Part shown: positions 1 to 7,726 of the stretch, piece after piece | Position numbering within the stretch: the stretch's first letter is position 1 | Layout of the letters: the number at the start of each line of letters is the position of its first letter | DNA from: an uncultured Geobacteraceae bacterium | Lineage (GTDB): Bacteria; Desulfobacterota; Desulfuromonadia; Geobacterales; Pseudopelobacteraceae | Reading direction: 5' to 3' | Length of the DNA stretch: 37,757 nucleotides | NCBI GenBank assembly: GCA_903845365.1 | Contig: CAIMXI010000189.1 | Coordinates: 1 to 37,757, forward strand | Notes under the pieces: model-generated | Database searches by the model: none | Seen by the model: the letters and a program-made list of their open reading frames with translations, nothing else | Told to the model about the DNA's origin: nothing | Translations under genes and position numbers: made by a program

Positions 1-1
1 C

Positions 2-247
2 GCCAGGAAAGACGAAATTGAGCTGGTGATTTCCGATGTCGTTATGCCCCGCAAGAGCGGCAAGGCAGCGTACGACGAAATAAGGAAGATGTCTGAAAGC
101 GTGAAATTCATTTTTGTCAGCGGCCATTCCAGCGATGTAATCTTGCGTGAAGGAGAGTTTGGTGCCGATGTTGAAATAATAGCTAAACCGATCATGCCGT
201 TTGAGCTGTTGCGGCAAATACGGGAGATCATACCACATAGTTACTGA
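2..247 (+). CDS. Receiver (REC) domain, C-terminal end, gene cut by window edge
   Basis: The open frame runs in from the left edge, so only the last 81 residues are visible and the GTG at position 26 is an internal Val codon, not a start. The fragment is the second half of a CheY-like receiver. The phospho-acceptor Asp sits in ISDVVMP, the switch Ser follows in FIFVSGH, and the conserved Lys is in AKP. It ends a few residues after the last receiver helix (LLRQIREII), so nothing follows the receiver. This ending and the ISDVVMP...GK sequence are typical of the C-terminal receiver of PAS-rich hybrid histidine kinases, but a stand-alone response regulator cannot be excluded. Confidence 0.85.
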   Translation, partial: ARKDEIELVISDVVMPRKSGKAAYDEIRKMSESVKFIFVSGHSSDVILREGEFGADVEIIAKPIMPFELLRQIREIIPHSY

Positions 248-288
248 CGGATTCTTAGGGATGTGGAAATTGTTAATATACCGTTTTT

Positions 289-379
289 GTAGGGGCGAAT
301 TGCGTTCGCCCTGTTGGGATAACCGATAATATTGGGCTTCATTTCTGATCCAAACAGGGCGTATGCCATACGCCCCTAC
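289..379. repeat. Long inverted repeat with two nested hairpins (extragenic palindromic element)
   Basis: Two arms of about 25 bases (289-313 and 354-379) are inverted copies of each other around a 40 base spacer. Both read GTAGGGGCG...CGCCCTGT outward to inward. Each arm is also a small palindrome: GGGCGAA/TTCGCCC on the left and GGGCGTA/TACGCCC on the right. The arms differ at paired positions so that both small hairpins are kept. It lies between two plus-strand genes and may end transcription of the upstream receiver gene, though no T-tract follows. Confidence 0.75.
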
Positions 380-460
380 GAAATAATAATTGGTATTTTT
401 ACAAATTCTCCATCCCTTACATACCAACGGGAACAAAACAGTGTCAGTTCTCCACCTTAT

Positions 461-577
461 CGTTCCCACGCTCCAGCGTCCCGTACAGCTACCACCAACG
501 GTGAATTTCAACCAACACATCTTCCCACGGTGACCGTGGGTGCATAATTCCGCCCGAATGCGGACAGGATGTCCGCG
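461..577. repeat. Cluster of small extragenic palindromes
   Basis: This part of the 248-789 gap holds a CGTTCCCACGCTCCAGCGT unit at 461, a perfect palindrome CCCACGGT-G-ACCGTGGG at 524-540, and a hairpin GCGGACA-GGA-TGTCCGC at 560-576. These look like pieces of dispersed extragenic repeat families. Short open frames across them have no protein-like features. From 578 to 779 I see only AT-rich sequence that should carry the sfrB promoter, but no convincing -35/-10 pair. Confidence 0.6.
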
Positions 578-789
578 CTCCCAGAAAAAATATGTGCCAT
601 GCCGTTTTCCTGGAGGATCAGGAAACAAAATATATGTACATGGAGAAGAGAGCTATATAACTGTTTTTCCCTTGATTTATCGTATGCTGTTGTGATAGGT
701 ATGCGCACTGTATACGATTCCGGTAAAATATTTTATTCAATAAATGCAGGTAGTTAACTCGAGTTCCGGTTTGACTGGCGGAGGTTTTT

Positions 790-2808
790 GTGGCACAGGT
801 CGTGTTTTCCACGTGGGGTAGGACTGTTGTAGATAACAGGGATGAATCAGTCGAGGCGAAAGCCGTCTCGTACAAGCTTCCGGTGGCCTTTGATGGCGAA
901 CGTCCTCTACGTGCCTTTATGGGATGGGACGGCATCATCCTTTTTGACAAGTCTGTTGATGTTCCTGAGATGACAGCCGAGTATATGAAGCGCGTCCAGA
1001 CCCTCTACTGCTGCGGTCGCTGTACGCCGGGCAAGAAGGGAACCAAGGTACTGATGGATCTTTTCCGGAATGTGCTGAACGGCAGCGCTGCCGAAGCGGA
1101 TCTGGATACGGTCGGCGACCTGGCCGAACTGTTGAAAAACTGCAAGTGTACCCTCTGCCAAAGTGCCACGGTGCCGGTTTTCGATGCGGTAACTCATTAC
1201 CGCGACGAGTTTATTGCGTATATACATGGAAGCAAACCATCCAAGCCAGCCACCTATATCCACAAAATCACCGCTCCATGCATGGATAAATGCCCCTCTC
1301 ACATTGACATCCCAAAGTATATAGAAGAAATCAAGAACTACCAGTATGGCGAAGCATTGGCCACTATCCGCGAGAACATGCCGATGCCGGCAGTCTGCGG
1401 CCGTGTCTGTCCTCACCCCTGCGAGACCGCCTGCCGACGCAAAAACGTCGATGATGCCATCAATATCATGGTATTGAAGCGCACCGCCTCCGACTATGAG
1501 TGGCAGCACAATATCACCCCGCCGATGGCTCCAAAACCTGCGAAGGAAAAGAAGGTAGCTATTGTAGGTGCCGGGCCGGCCGGACTGGCGTGCGCCTACT
1601 ATCTCGGCCTTGAGGGGTATAAATCAACTATTTTTGAAGCGCTTCCTGAAGGGTATGGCGGCGGCATGATTGCCGTCGGAATCCCCGCCTACCGTATGCC
1701 GCGCGCTGTTCTACAGCGTGATGTTGACATCATCGAGTCAGTCGGTTCGGAGATCAGATACAACATGCGCGTCGGCAAAGATATTTCCCTCCCTGAGTTG
1801 AAACAGCAGTACGACGCCGTATTTCTTGCGCCTGGCGCACATCGCTCCAAACCGATGGGTGTTGAAGGGGAGGACAAGGGGTATAAGGGTTTCCTCTCCG
1901 GAGGTATCGATTTTCTGCGTGAGGCTTATCTCGGTAATCCGACCGGCATGGGCAAAAAAGTATGTGTTGTCGGAGGCGGTAATACCGCTATCGACTGTGT
2001 TCGGGTGGCTCTGCGCGAAGGAGCCGAGGAATCAATCCTGCTCTATCGCCGCTCCCGTAAAGAGATGCCGGCTGACGTATGGGAAGTAGACGGCGCTGAC
2101 GAAGAAGGGGTTCGCTTTGAATTTCAGGTCCTACCGACCAGAGTTGTCGTGGACGCAACTGATCAGGTAACCGGTGTCGAATGTGTTCGTATGGCAATGG
2201 GTGAGCCGGATGCTTCCGGTCGCCGTCGCCCCGAACCGGTGCCGGGGAGCGAGTTTATCGTCGAGTGTGACACCGTCATTCCGGCCATCGGCCAAGACCC
2301 GGATCTCGGCTTCATACCGCACGATATGGGCATAGATATCACCAAATGGAACACGGTAGTTACCAAACATCTGCCCCTGAAAGATGCTGCCGGCAAGGAT
2401 CTGAAAGACAGCATGGGCAATATGCTCTCCCGCTCGCTCATTACAGACTGCGACGGCGTATTTGCCGGTGGTGATGCCGAAATCGGGCCGTTGACAGTAG
2501 TTGCCTGCATCGGCAATGCTCACCGCGCCGCACTGGTTATTCAGCGCTGGCTCGAAGAGGGGAAAGCCTATCTCTCCGATCAGGATATTTTTGATGACCT
2601 GCTGACCTATCTGGGCGTCTACGACAGAGGTGAGTCGGTTCCCTGGCTCGCTTCCTCCGATCGCGCCAACCAGAAAGAGGTTCATGGCCGCGCACGAGCC
2701 GCCAAGGGGAACTACCACGAAGTCGAGCTGGGCTTCAGCGACAGAACAGCACAGATAGAAGCAGACCGCTGTTTGCGCTGCTACCGCATGGCGATGGTTG
2801 CACTATAA
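790..2808 (+). CDS. sfrB: NADPH-dependent oxidoreductase, GltD/NuoF-like flavoprotein subunit (SfrB)
   Basis: A 672-residue fusion protein starting at GTG with GGAGG five bases upstream. Residues 70-125 resemble the C-terminal iron-sulfur part of NuoF (Cys 74, 75, 78, 118, 120, 123). Residues 160-220 are the four-helix iron-sulfur domain seen at the front of glutamate synthase small subunits (Cys 164, 168, 203, 207, 211, 215). From about 255 comes a two-dinucleotide-binding-domain flavoprotein: FAD motif GAGPAG at 260-265 and NADPH motif GGGNTA near 396. A last Cys pair (661, 664) lies near the C-terminus. This order matches SfrB, the NADPH-oxidising flavin subunit of the cytoplasmic SfrAB complex of Geobacter, and sfrA follows after 17 bases. 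In Geobacter SfrAB was purified as an Fe(III) reductase; a role in NADPH re-oxidation during acetate growth has also been proposed. The physiological acceptor cannot be read from sequence. Confidence 0.9.
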   Translation: MAQVVFSTWGRTVVDNRDESVEAKAVSYKLPVAFDGERPLRAFMGWDGIILFDKSVDVPEMTAEYMKRVQTLYCCGRCTPGKKGTKVLMDLFRNVLNGSAAEADLDTVGDLAELLKNCKCTLCQSATVPVFDAVTHYRDEFIAYIHGSKPSKPATYIHKITAPCMDKCPSHIDIPKYIEEIKNYQYGEALATIRENMPMPAVCGRVCPHPCETACRRKNVDDAINIMVLKRTASDYEWQHNITPPMAPKPAKEKKVAIVGAGPAGLACAYYLGLEGYKSTIFEALPEGYGGGMIAVGIPAYRMPRAVLQRDVDIIESVGSEIRYNMRVGKDISLPELKQQYDAVFLAPGAHRSKPMGVEGEDKGYKGFLSGGIDFLREAYLGNPTGMGKKVCVVGGGNTAIDCVRVALREGAEESILLYRRSRKEMPADVWEVDGADEEGVRFEFQVLPTRVVVDATDQVTGVECVRMAMGEPDASGRRRPEPVPGSEFIVECDTVIPAIGQDPDLGFIPHDMGIDITKWNTVVTKHLPLKDAAGKDLKDSMGNMLSRSLITDCDGVFAGGDAEIGPLTVVACIGNAHRAALVIQRWLEEGKAYLSDQDIFDDLLTYLGVYDRGESVPWLASSDRANQKEVHGRARAAKGNYHEVELGFSDRTAQIEADRCLRCYRMAMVAL

Positions 2809-2825
2809 AAGGAGACACAGTTAAG

Positions 2826-5426
2826 ATGGCACATACAGAGCCCAGCGATAAAAGCACGACGGCAACAGTCACCATTGACGGCATCCAGGTGACGGTCCCT
2901 GTCGGTACCACCATTCTGGAAGCGGCAGCGCAGATCGGTATTAAGATACCGACCCTCTGCTGGCTGAAAAAAGTATCCACAACCGGTGCCTGCCGGATCT
3001 GCGTCGTAAAAGTTGAAGGGGTTGAACGCTTCATGACCGCCTGTAATACCCCGGTAAAGGATGGTATTACCGTCATCACGACGTCACCGGAACTTGAGAC
3101 TGCTCGAAAAAAGACGCTGGAATTAATGCTGGTCAACCATCCACTCGACTGCCCCATCTGCGACGCTGCCGGAGAGTGCGATCTTCAGGACATCTGTTAT
3201 TCCCTCAAAGTAGACAAAAACAACTACGCTGCAGGCCTGGAACGACTGCCGATACGCTATGACTGGACACTGCTGGAGAGTGACCCGAACCGCTGTATCC
3301 TCTGTGAAAAATGCGTCAAGGTCTGCCGCGAGGTTGTCGGGCGCGAGGCGATAGAAGTTGTTGACCGTGGAGACAATACGATTATTGATACCATTACCGG
3401 TGCACCGCTTGACTGCGATTTCTGCGGCAACTGTATCGGGGTCTGTCCGACCGGCACGTTGATCAGCAAGCCGTTTAAGTTTCGTGGCCGCCCCTGGACA
3501 TTTGAGGTAACGAAAAGCGTCTGCGCGTTCTGTTCATCCGGATGTGAAATTGAATATCATGTCGGCAACGGTCGCGTTGAGCGAGTTACCAGTAACGACA
3601 ACAGCTACAACAAAGGTAATCTCTGCATCAATGGCCGCTTTGGCTATGCTGCGTTCAATGCGCCGGATCGCCTGAAGTCTCCGCTGATCAAGGAGTCGTC
3701 CGGTTTCCGCAAGAGTGCGACATGGGGCGAAGCACTCGGCGTAATAACCGGAAAACTGCGGCATATCATTGCTTCTAACGGTTCGAATGCCGTAGCCGGA
3801 ATCGGTTCACCGCGTGTTACCAATGAAGATAGTTATCTGTTCCAGAAATTCATGCGCGGCACCGTTGGCACCAATAACATCGATTCTGAAGCGCGACTCG
3901 GCTTCCTCCCTGCCCAGATTATTCAGTATGAGATGCTTGGGTACAGCGGTGGCAGTTTCGGTATGGAAGCGATAGAAAAGGCGACCGCAATATTGGTGAT
4001 TGGAGCAGATCTTAAAGCGGAATCAGCCGGATTTGCCTATCGCGTGATTCAGGCCGCCACGAAAAACGATGCAAAACTTGTGCTTGCGGGAAGCCGTGCC
4101 AGTTCAATGACCAGGTTTGCAAATGCGTCTTTGCAGTGCCGCCCCGGCAGCGAAGCGTGGCTTGTTGCCGGGCTTAACAAGGCGGTTCTGGCCGAGGGGT
4201 TTGCTTCTGCAGCCGCCGTCTCTAACCTGGATAACTTGGAATCCTCACTCGATGCAATTTCGTTTGCGCGTATAACTGAAATCACCGGTATCACTGAAGA
4301 TCAGCTCCGGACAGCGGCCGCTCTCATCTGTTCCGGTGGACGTGCTGCGGTAATTTATGGTGCAGATGTCATGCGCTCGGTCGACAGCAAAAATGCTGTT
4401 GCCGGAACGGTGAATCTGGCCCTGCTGACCGGGGCGGTTACTGAGGCTGGTGCCGGAATTTATCCGCTCGACGAGAAAAACAACATTCAAGGAATGCTGG
4501 ACATGGGCGTATGCCCGGAATACCTGCCGGGGTATCACACCTATGAGCATGCCGCTGCCGCATTCGGCTCCGCCTGGGGTGCCACTGTTCCCGCAATTCC
4601 AGGTAAAGATCTGTTCCAGATAGTGGATGCGATTGAAGCCGGGGAGATAAAAGCGTTGTATGTCATGGGAAGCGACCCGCTTCATTTCATGCCTGATCGT
4701 TCCCGTATTGAAAAGGCGCTGCAAAAGCTCGATCTTCTCGTTGTTCAGGATCTCTTTATGACCGCTACAGCCGGATTGGCACACGTAGTTCTCCCGGCGG
4801 CAACCGGTGCCGAGAAGGCCGGCTCATTTACCTCTGTTGATAACCGGGTGCGCTCTTTTACTGCCGCCGCCAAGCCGGTCGGTGATGTCCGCACTGATGC
4901 CGACATCCTGAACACCCTGCAGAGCCTGATGTCTTTGCAGTCACCCGGCATAGCACAGTCGCTCGATTCCCTGCATCACGAGATCGCCGCTTTAACCGGT
5001 CTCTACAGTGACGTCTGCGATCAAGACGGCTGCAGAATCGGGCGCATAAAAAACCGCACGTCATCATTTGTTTGCCAACCACTCGCCCCGCTTGCTCCTG
5101 CGGCGGTAACTCGACCTTTTGCCCTGACAATAGGACCGGTACTGCACCATAACGGCTCAATGACTACCATGTCGGAAAGCAACCTGCTGGCTGCAGACGA
5201 AGCATATCTGGCTCTCTCCTTCGAAGATGCCACCTCGCTGGGTGTCACAACCGGAGAACTGTTGACGATCACGTCTGATACCGGGAGTGTCTCGTTGAAA
5301 GCACGCCTGACTAATCAGCTCCAGAAGGGTGTCCTGTTTGTTCCGGCGCACTTCAGGAGTGCTGCAGTTAACATGCTCAGCAGCACTCCATCTTTCCCGC
5401 AGCATGTTTCACTTTCAAAAGCCTGA
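2826..5426 (+). CDS. sfrA: NADPH oxidoreductase, NuoG-like iron-sulfur/molybdopterin-fold subunit (SfrA)
   Basis: 866 residues, ATG preceded by AAGGAG. Domains in order: plant-type [2Fe-2S] ferredoxin (Cys 45, 56, 59, 73); His-Cys3 cluster (His 105, Cys 109, 112, 118); two [4Fe-4S] clusters (Cys 157, 160, 163, 167 and Cys 197, 200, 203, 207); then a molybdopterin-oxidoreductase-like body from about 230, beginning with a further four-Cys site (233, 236, 240, 267). The layout is that of NuoG and of the electron-wire subunits of NAD(P)-linked hydrogenases and formate dehydrogenases. Paired with SfrB it would take electrons from NADPH through the cluster chain. No Cys or Sec metal ligand is obvious in the body, so a bound molybdenum cofactor should not be assumed. 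There is no signal peptide, which fits a cytoplasmic complex. A terminator follows, so sfrBA looks like a two-gene operon. Confidence 0.9.
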   Translation: MAHTEPSDKSTTATVTIDGIQVTVPVGTTILEAAAQIGIKIPTLCWLKKVSTTGACRICVVKVEGVERFMTACNTPVKDGITVITTSPELETARKKTLELMLVNHPLDCPICDAAGECDLQDICYSLKVDKNNYAAGLERLPIRYDWTLLESDPNRCILCEKCVKVCREVVGREAIEVVDRGDNTIIDTITGAPLDCDFCGNCIGVCPTGTLISKPFKFRGRPWTFEVTKSVCAFCSSGCEIEYHVGNGRVERVTSNDNSYNKGNLCINGRFGYAAFNAPDRLKSPLIKESSGFRKSATWGEALGVITGKLRHIIASNGSNAVAGIGSPRVTNEDSYLFQKFMRGTVGTNNIDSEARLGFLPAQIIQYEMLGYSGGSFGMEAIEKATAILVIGADLKAESAGFAYRVIQAATKNDAKLVLAGSRASSMTRFANASLQCRPGSEAWLVAGLNKAVLAEGFASAAAVSNLDNLESSLDAISFARITEITGITEDQLRTAAALICSGGRAAVIYGADVMRSVDSKNAVAGTVNLALLTGAVTEAGAGIYPLDEKNNIQGMLDMGVCPEYLPGYHTYEHAAAAFGSAWGATVPAIPGKDLFQIVDAIEAGEIKALYVMGSDPLHFMPDRSRIEKALQKLDLLVVQDLFMTATAGLAHVVLPAATGAEKAGSFTSVDNRVRSFTAAAKPVGDVRTDADILNTLQSLMSLQSPGIAQSLDSLHHEIAALTGLYSDVCDQDGCRIGRIKNRTSSFVCQPLAPLAPAAVTRPFALTIGPVLHHNGSMTTMSESNLLAADEAYLALSFEDATSLGVTTGELLTITSDTGSVSLKARLTNQLQKGVLFVPAHFRSAAVNMLSSTPSFPQHVSLSKA

Positions 5427-5458
5427 GAGCATGTCCGACGCAGAGAATATGATCAAGC

Positions 5459-5480
5459 AAACGCCGCTCAAGCGGCGTTT
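5459..5480 (+). terminator. Rho-independent terminator after sfrA
   Basis: A 9 bp perfect stem, AAACGCCGC/GCGGCGTTT, with a TCAA loop is followed by CTGTTTT. It begins 32 bases past the sfrA stop and separates sfrBA from the radical SAM gene. Confidence 0.85.
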
Positions 5481-5519
5481 CTGTTTTGAACTTCCGGCAT
5501 CGCCTCCGGCTGCTTATTC

Positions 5520-7196
5520 ATGAGCTTCGACATCCGTCAGCATCACCGGGCTTTGCTCAAGGCGGAGGTGCATCTCCATCCCCACGGACGGGTCGGACAG
5601 TTGAATATCTGCCTTGTCTCACCAAGCCGCTATCAGACCGGTATGAGCAGCCTTGGCTTTCAGACGATCTATCGGCTTCTGGCCGGCTCACCCGGTATTC
5701 GCTGCGAGCGCGCCTTTCTCCCTGATCGCGAAGAGCTGGAAGAGTATCGGCGCAGCGGCACACCGTTACTCTCACTCGAATCTTCAACTCCACTGGCCGA
5801 TTTTGATGCAATCGCCTTTTCCACATCGTTTGAACCGGACTACCTGAATATCCCCCTGATCCTAAAGCTGGCCCGCATTCCGCTCTATTCAAACGAGCGC
5901 TGCGACTCTGATCCACTGATCATTGCAGGTGGTGCCGCCTTCTTTATCAACCCTGAACCGGTAGCCGATTTTTTCGACGTAATCTGTATCGGTGAAGGAG
6001 AGGATGTAGTCCCGGCCATGGTTGCAACCCTGCTTTCTACGGGTGACAACGGTAGGCGTGGACTGCTGCAGGCGTTTGCGATGATCCCCGGACTGTATGT
6101 TCCCACCTTTTATAAACCCCGTTATCATAATGGTATCCTGGCAGCCTACGATGCTGTGGTCGGTGTCCCGATGCCTGTCACGCGTATTCCGGTCTGCCTG
6201 GATCAACACGAGCCGTCCGCTTCGGAGATCCTGACCGACAAGACCGAATTCGGCGATATGTTCCTGGTGGAGGTCAGCCGTGGCTGTCCGCGCGGCTGCC
6301 GCTTCTGCAGTTCCGGCTTCATCTACGGTGCATTTCGCCAGCAGCCGTTTGAAAACATCGTTAAATCTATTGATAAGGGACTCGGCTATCGAAACAGGGT
6401 GGGGCTGGTTGGCGCGGCGGTTTCAGATTATTCCGAGATCGGCAGACTTTGTAGCTATGTCGTCGACAGAGGGGGCAAAGTGTCAGTCTCGTCGCTGCGC
6501 ATCGACCGGATAGACAGTGAAATGCTTGATGCCTTGATTGCCAGTGGCCACAAAACAATTTCCCTGGCTCCCGAAGGTGGTTCGCAGAGGATACGCGATC
6601 TGATTCGTAAAAACCTGACCGAGGCACAGATTCTGGATGCCTGTGACATGCTTATTTCACGCGACATCCTCAATCTGAAGCTCTATTTTATCATCGGTCT
6701 GCCGGGTGAAACAGATGGCGATCTAGGCGAGATGATCCGCCTGATCGAAACAATTCGAGAGCGGGTTATCGAACGGGGGCGCGCCAACAAACGGCTGGGT
6801 GAAATAACCGTGTCGCTCAATCCCTTCATTCCCAAGCCGTTCACCCCGTTTCAGTGGTGCGGTATGGAACCGCTCCCCTCGCTGGAGCGCAAAGTCAAGC
6901 GGCTTGAGAGTCACCTGAAACGGCTGTCCAACGTCAAACTGAAGGTCGAAAGCCTGCGTGAATCGTTTCTGCAAGCACTCCTGTCGCGTGGAGACCGACT
7001 ATTGGCGCCGCTGCTGGCCGAGATGGCTGAGGGAGCCAGCCTGAAAAAAGCGGCGAAAACGTGCGGCATTAATACTGAGTGGTATGTACAGCGAATAATC
7101 GCGGCAGAGGAGATCCTGCCGTGGAGCATTATCGGCACGGCTGAAACGGTGCTACGGCAGGAGTATGATCGGGCATTGGCGGGAGGTGATAATTGA
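5520..7196 (+). CDS. B12-binding-domain radical SAM protein
   Basis: 558 residues. The N-terminal 190 or so form a cobalamin-binding-like Rossmann region (LNICLVSPSRYQTGMSSLG, then IIAGGAAFFINPEP and IGEGED). The radical SAM cluster motif CPRGCRFC supplies Cys 256, 260 and 263, and SLAPEGGSQRIR and IIGLPGET match strands of the SAM barrel. The family is B12-binding-domain radical SAM proteins of unknown substrate, common in Geobacter. The ATG at 5520 has no clear ribosome site; a later start is possible but would cut into the conserved N-terminal strand. The stop overlaps the TTG start of the next gene, so the two are translationally coupled. The substrate is unknown. Confidence 0.85.
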   Translation: MSFDIRQHHRALLKAEVHLHPHGRVGQLNICLVSPSRYQTGMSSLGFQTIYRLLAGSPGIRCERAFLPDREELEEYRRSGTPLLSLESSTPLADFDAIAFSTSFEPDYLNIPLILKLARIPLYSNERCDSDPLIIAGGAAFFINPEPVADFFDVICIGEGEDVVPAMVATLLSTGDNGRRGLLQAFAMIPGLYVPTFYKPRYHNGILAAYDAVVGVPMPVTRIPVCLDQHEPSASEILTDKTEFGDMFLVEVSRGCPRGCRFCSSGFIYGAFRQQPFENIVKSIDKGLGYRNRVGLVGAAVSDYSEIGRLCSYVVDRGGKVSVSSLRIDRIDSEMLDALIASGHKTISLAPEGGSQRIRDLIRKNLTEAQILDACDMLISRDILNLKLYFIIGLPGETDGDLGEMIRLIETIRERVIERGRANKRLGEITVSLNPFIPKPFTPFQWCGMEPLPSLERKVKRLESHLKRLSNVKLKVESLRESFLQALLSRGDRLLAPLLAEMAEGASLKKAAKTCGINTEWYVQRIIAAEEILPWSIIGTAETVLRQEYDRALAGGDN

Positions 7197-7372
7197 AAAC
7201 CTGTGCCATCTGCAAGAGTGAGTATGACGAATGCGCCGCACGATCCGAATATGCCGAGGCAGGTGAATGGCTGGCCGGTGAAGTGTGGCAGGATGCGGGC
7301 AGGTTATGCCCACTTTGTCTCGAGAACCGAGCCAGACTGGTGATGATGTATGGCCATGAGTATAATACTTAG
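7193..7372 (+). CDS. Small four-cysteine protein (zinc-ribbon-like), 59 aa
   Basis: The TTG start at 7193 overlaps the stop of the radical SAM gene (TTGA), with GGGAGG just upstream, so the frame is very likely translated. The product begins MKTCAICKSEYDEC and later has LCPLC, giving a CxxC...CxxC pattern that suggests a small metal-binding ribbon, plus a Trp/Glu-rich middle. I do not recognise a named family. Coupling suggests it works with the radical SAM enzyme. Its last 29 coding bases plus the following bases recur at 10008-10039. Confidence 0.7.
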   Translation: MKTCAICKSEYDECAARSEYAEAGEWLAGEVWQDAGRLCPLCLENRARLVMMYGHEYNT

Positions 7373-7375
7373 GAA
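7344..7375. repeat. Direct repeat, left copy (tail of the four-cysteine gene)
   Basis: 32 bases covering the end of the small gene, including its stop, match 10008-10039 in the same orientation at 31 of 32 positions (T/C at the base after TATGGCCA). The copies bracket a 2.6 kb segment containing the glycosyltransferase, the SapC gene and the intron remnant. Confidence 0.9.
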
Positions 7376-7398
7376 AATATTAAAAGGTCGAGATTCGT

Positions 7399-7422
7399 AC
7401 CAGTTTTTGGCCTGGTTTTTTT
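7399..7422 (+). terminator. Possible weak terminator
   Basis: A short stem ACCAG/CTGGT with an 8-base loop runs into seven T residues, 27 bases after the stop of the small four-cysteine gene. The stem is only 5 bp, so termination here is uncertain. Confidence 0.4.
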
Positions 7423-7480
7423 GCCTGTCATTCACGAGGAAGTAATCGGGAATCCAGACTTTTAACCTCTTTGATCTTCT

Positions 7481-7502
7481 GTTCGTGGTGAGCCTGTCGA
7501 AC
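7481..7502. repeat. Short dispersed palindromic repeat
   Basis: GTTCG...CGAAC ends enclose a GTGGTGAGCCTGT core. Read on the minus strand it would give the spurious peptide VRQAHHE, a hallmark of a widely dispersed extragenic repeat often mis-called as protein. It sits in the 7373-7726 gap. The rest of that gap is the weak terminator and an open but unconvincing in-frame extension (from 7538) of the next gene. Confidence 0.65.
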
Positions 7503-7726
7503 CATGAGCGGAAGATTAGAATGAATCAGGTTCGGGGATGACAATCTTTTTAGCCGCAAATTATAACGAGTCAGGTAAAAGCATGAAGGAAAGCCTGACC
7601 CCGGCGGTTTTTCCTTATCAGAGAACAGGGAGGGAGCCGTCATTACGGCAAAAGGTCACCGTGCGGAGTCGCTCGGATCTAACCGCTGCAATTATTGAAA
7701 CATCAGGCGGTGGAGAGGATGAGGAT

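Noticed and set aside
332..547. 71-residue plus-strand open frame
   Set aside because: It runs across the inverted repeat and the palindrome cluster, lacks a ribosome site and has low-information composition.
578..789. sfrB promoter or FNR/CRP-like site
   Set aside because: TAAAAT at 724-729 resembles a -10 box, but no acceptable -35 lies 16-18 bases upstream, and no clean dyad operator was found, so no site is called.
907..1509. 200-residue minus-strand frame inside sfrB
   Set aside because: It is antisense to the cysteine-rich iron-sulfur domains of SfrB; its protein shows no family features and it has no promoter or ribosome site.
7538..7726. N-terminal extension of the glycosyltransferase frame
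   Set aside because: The extra 63 residues have no glycosyltransferase features and the conserved first strand begins exactly at the internal ATG with a purine-rich site upstream.
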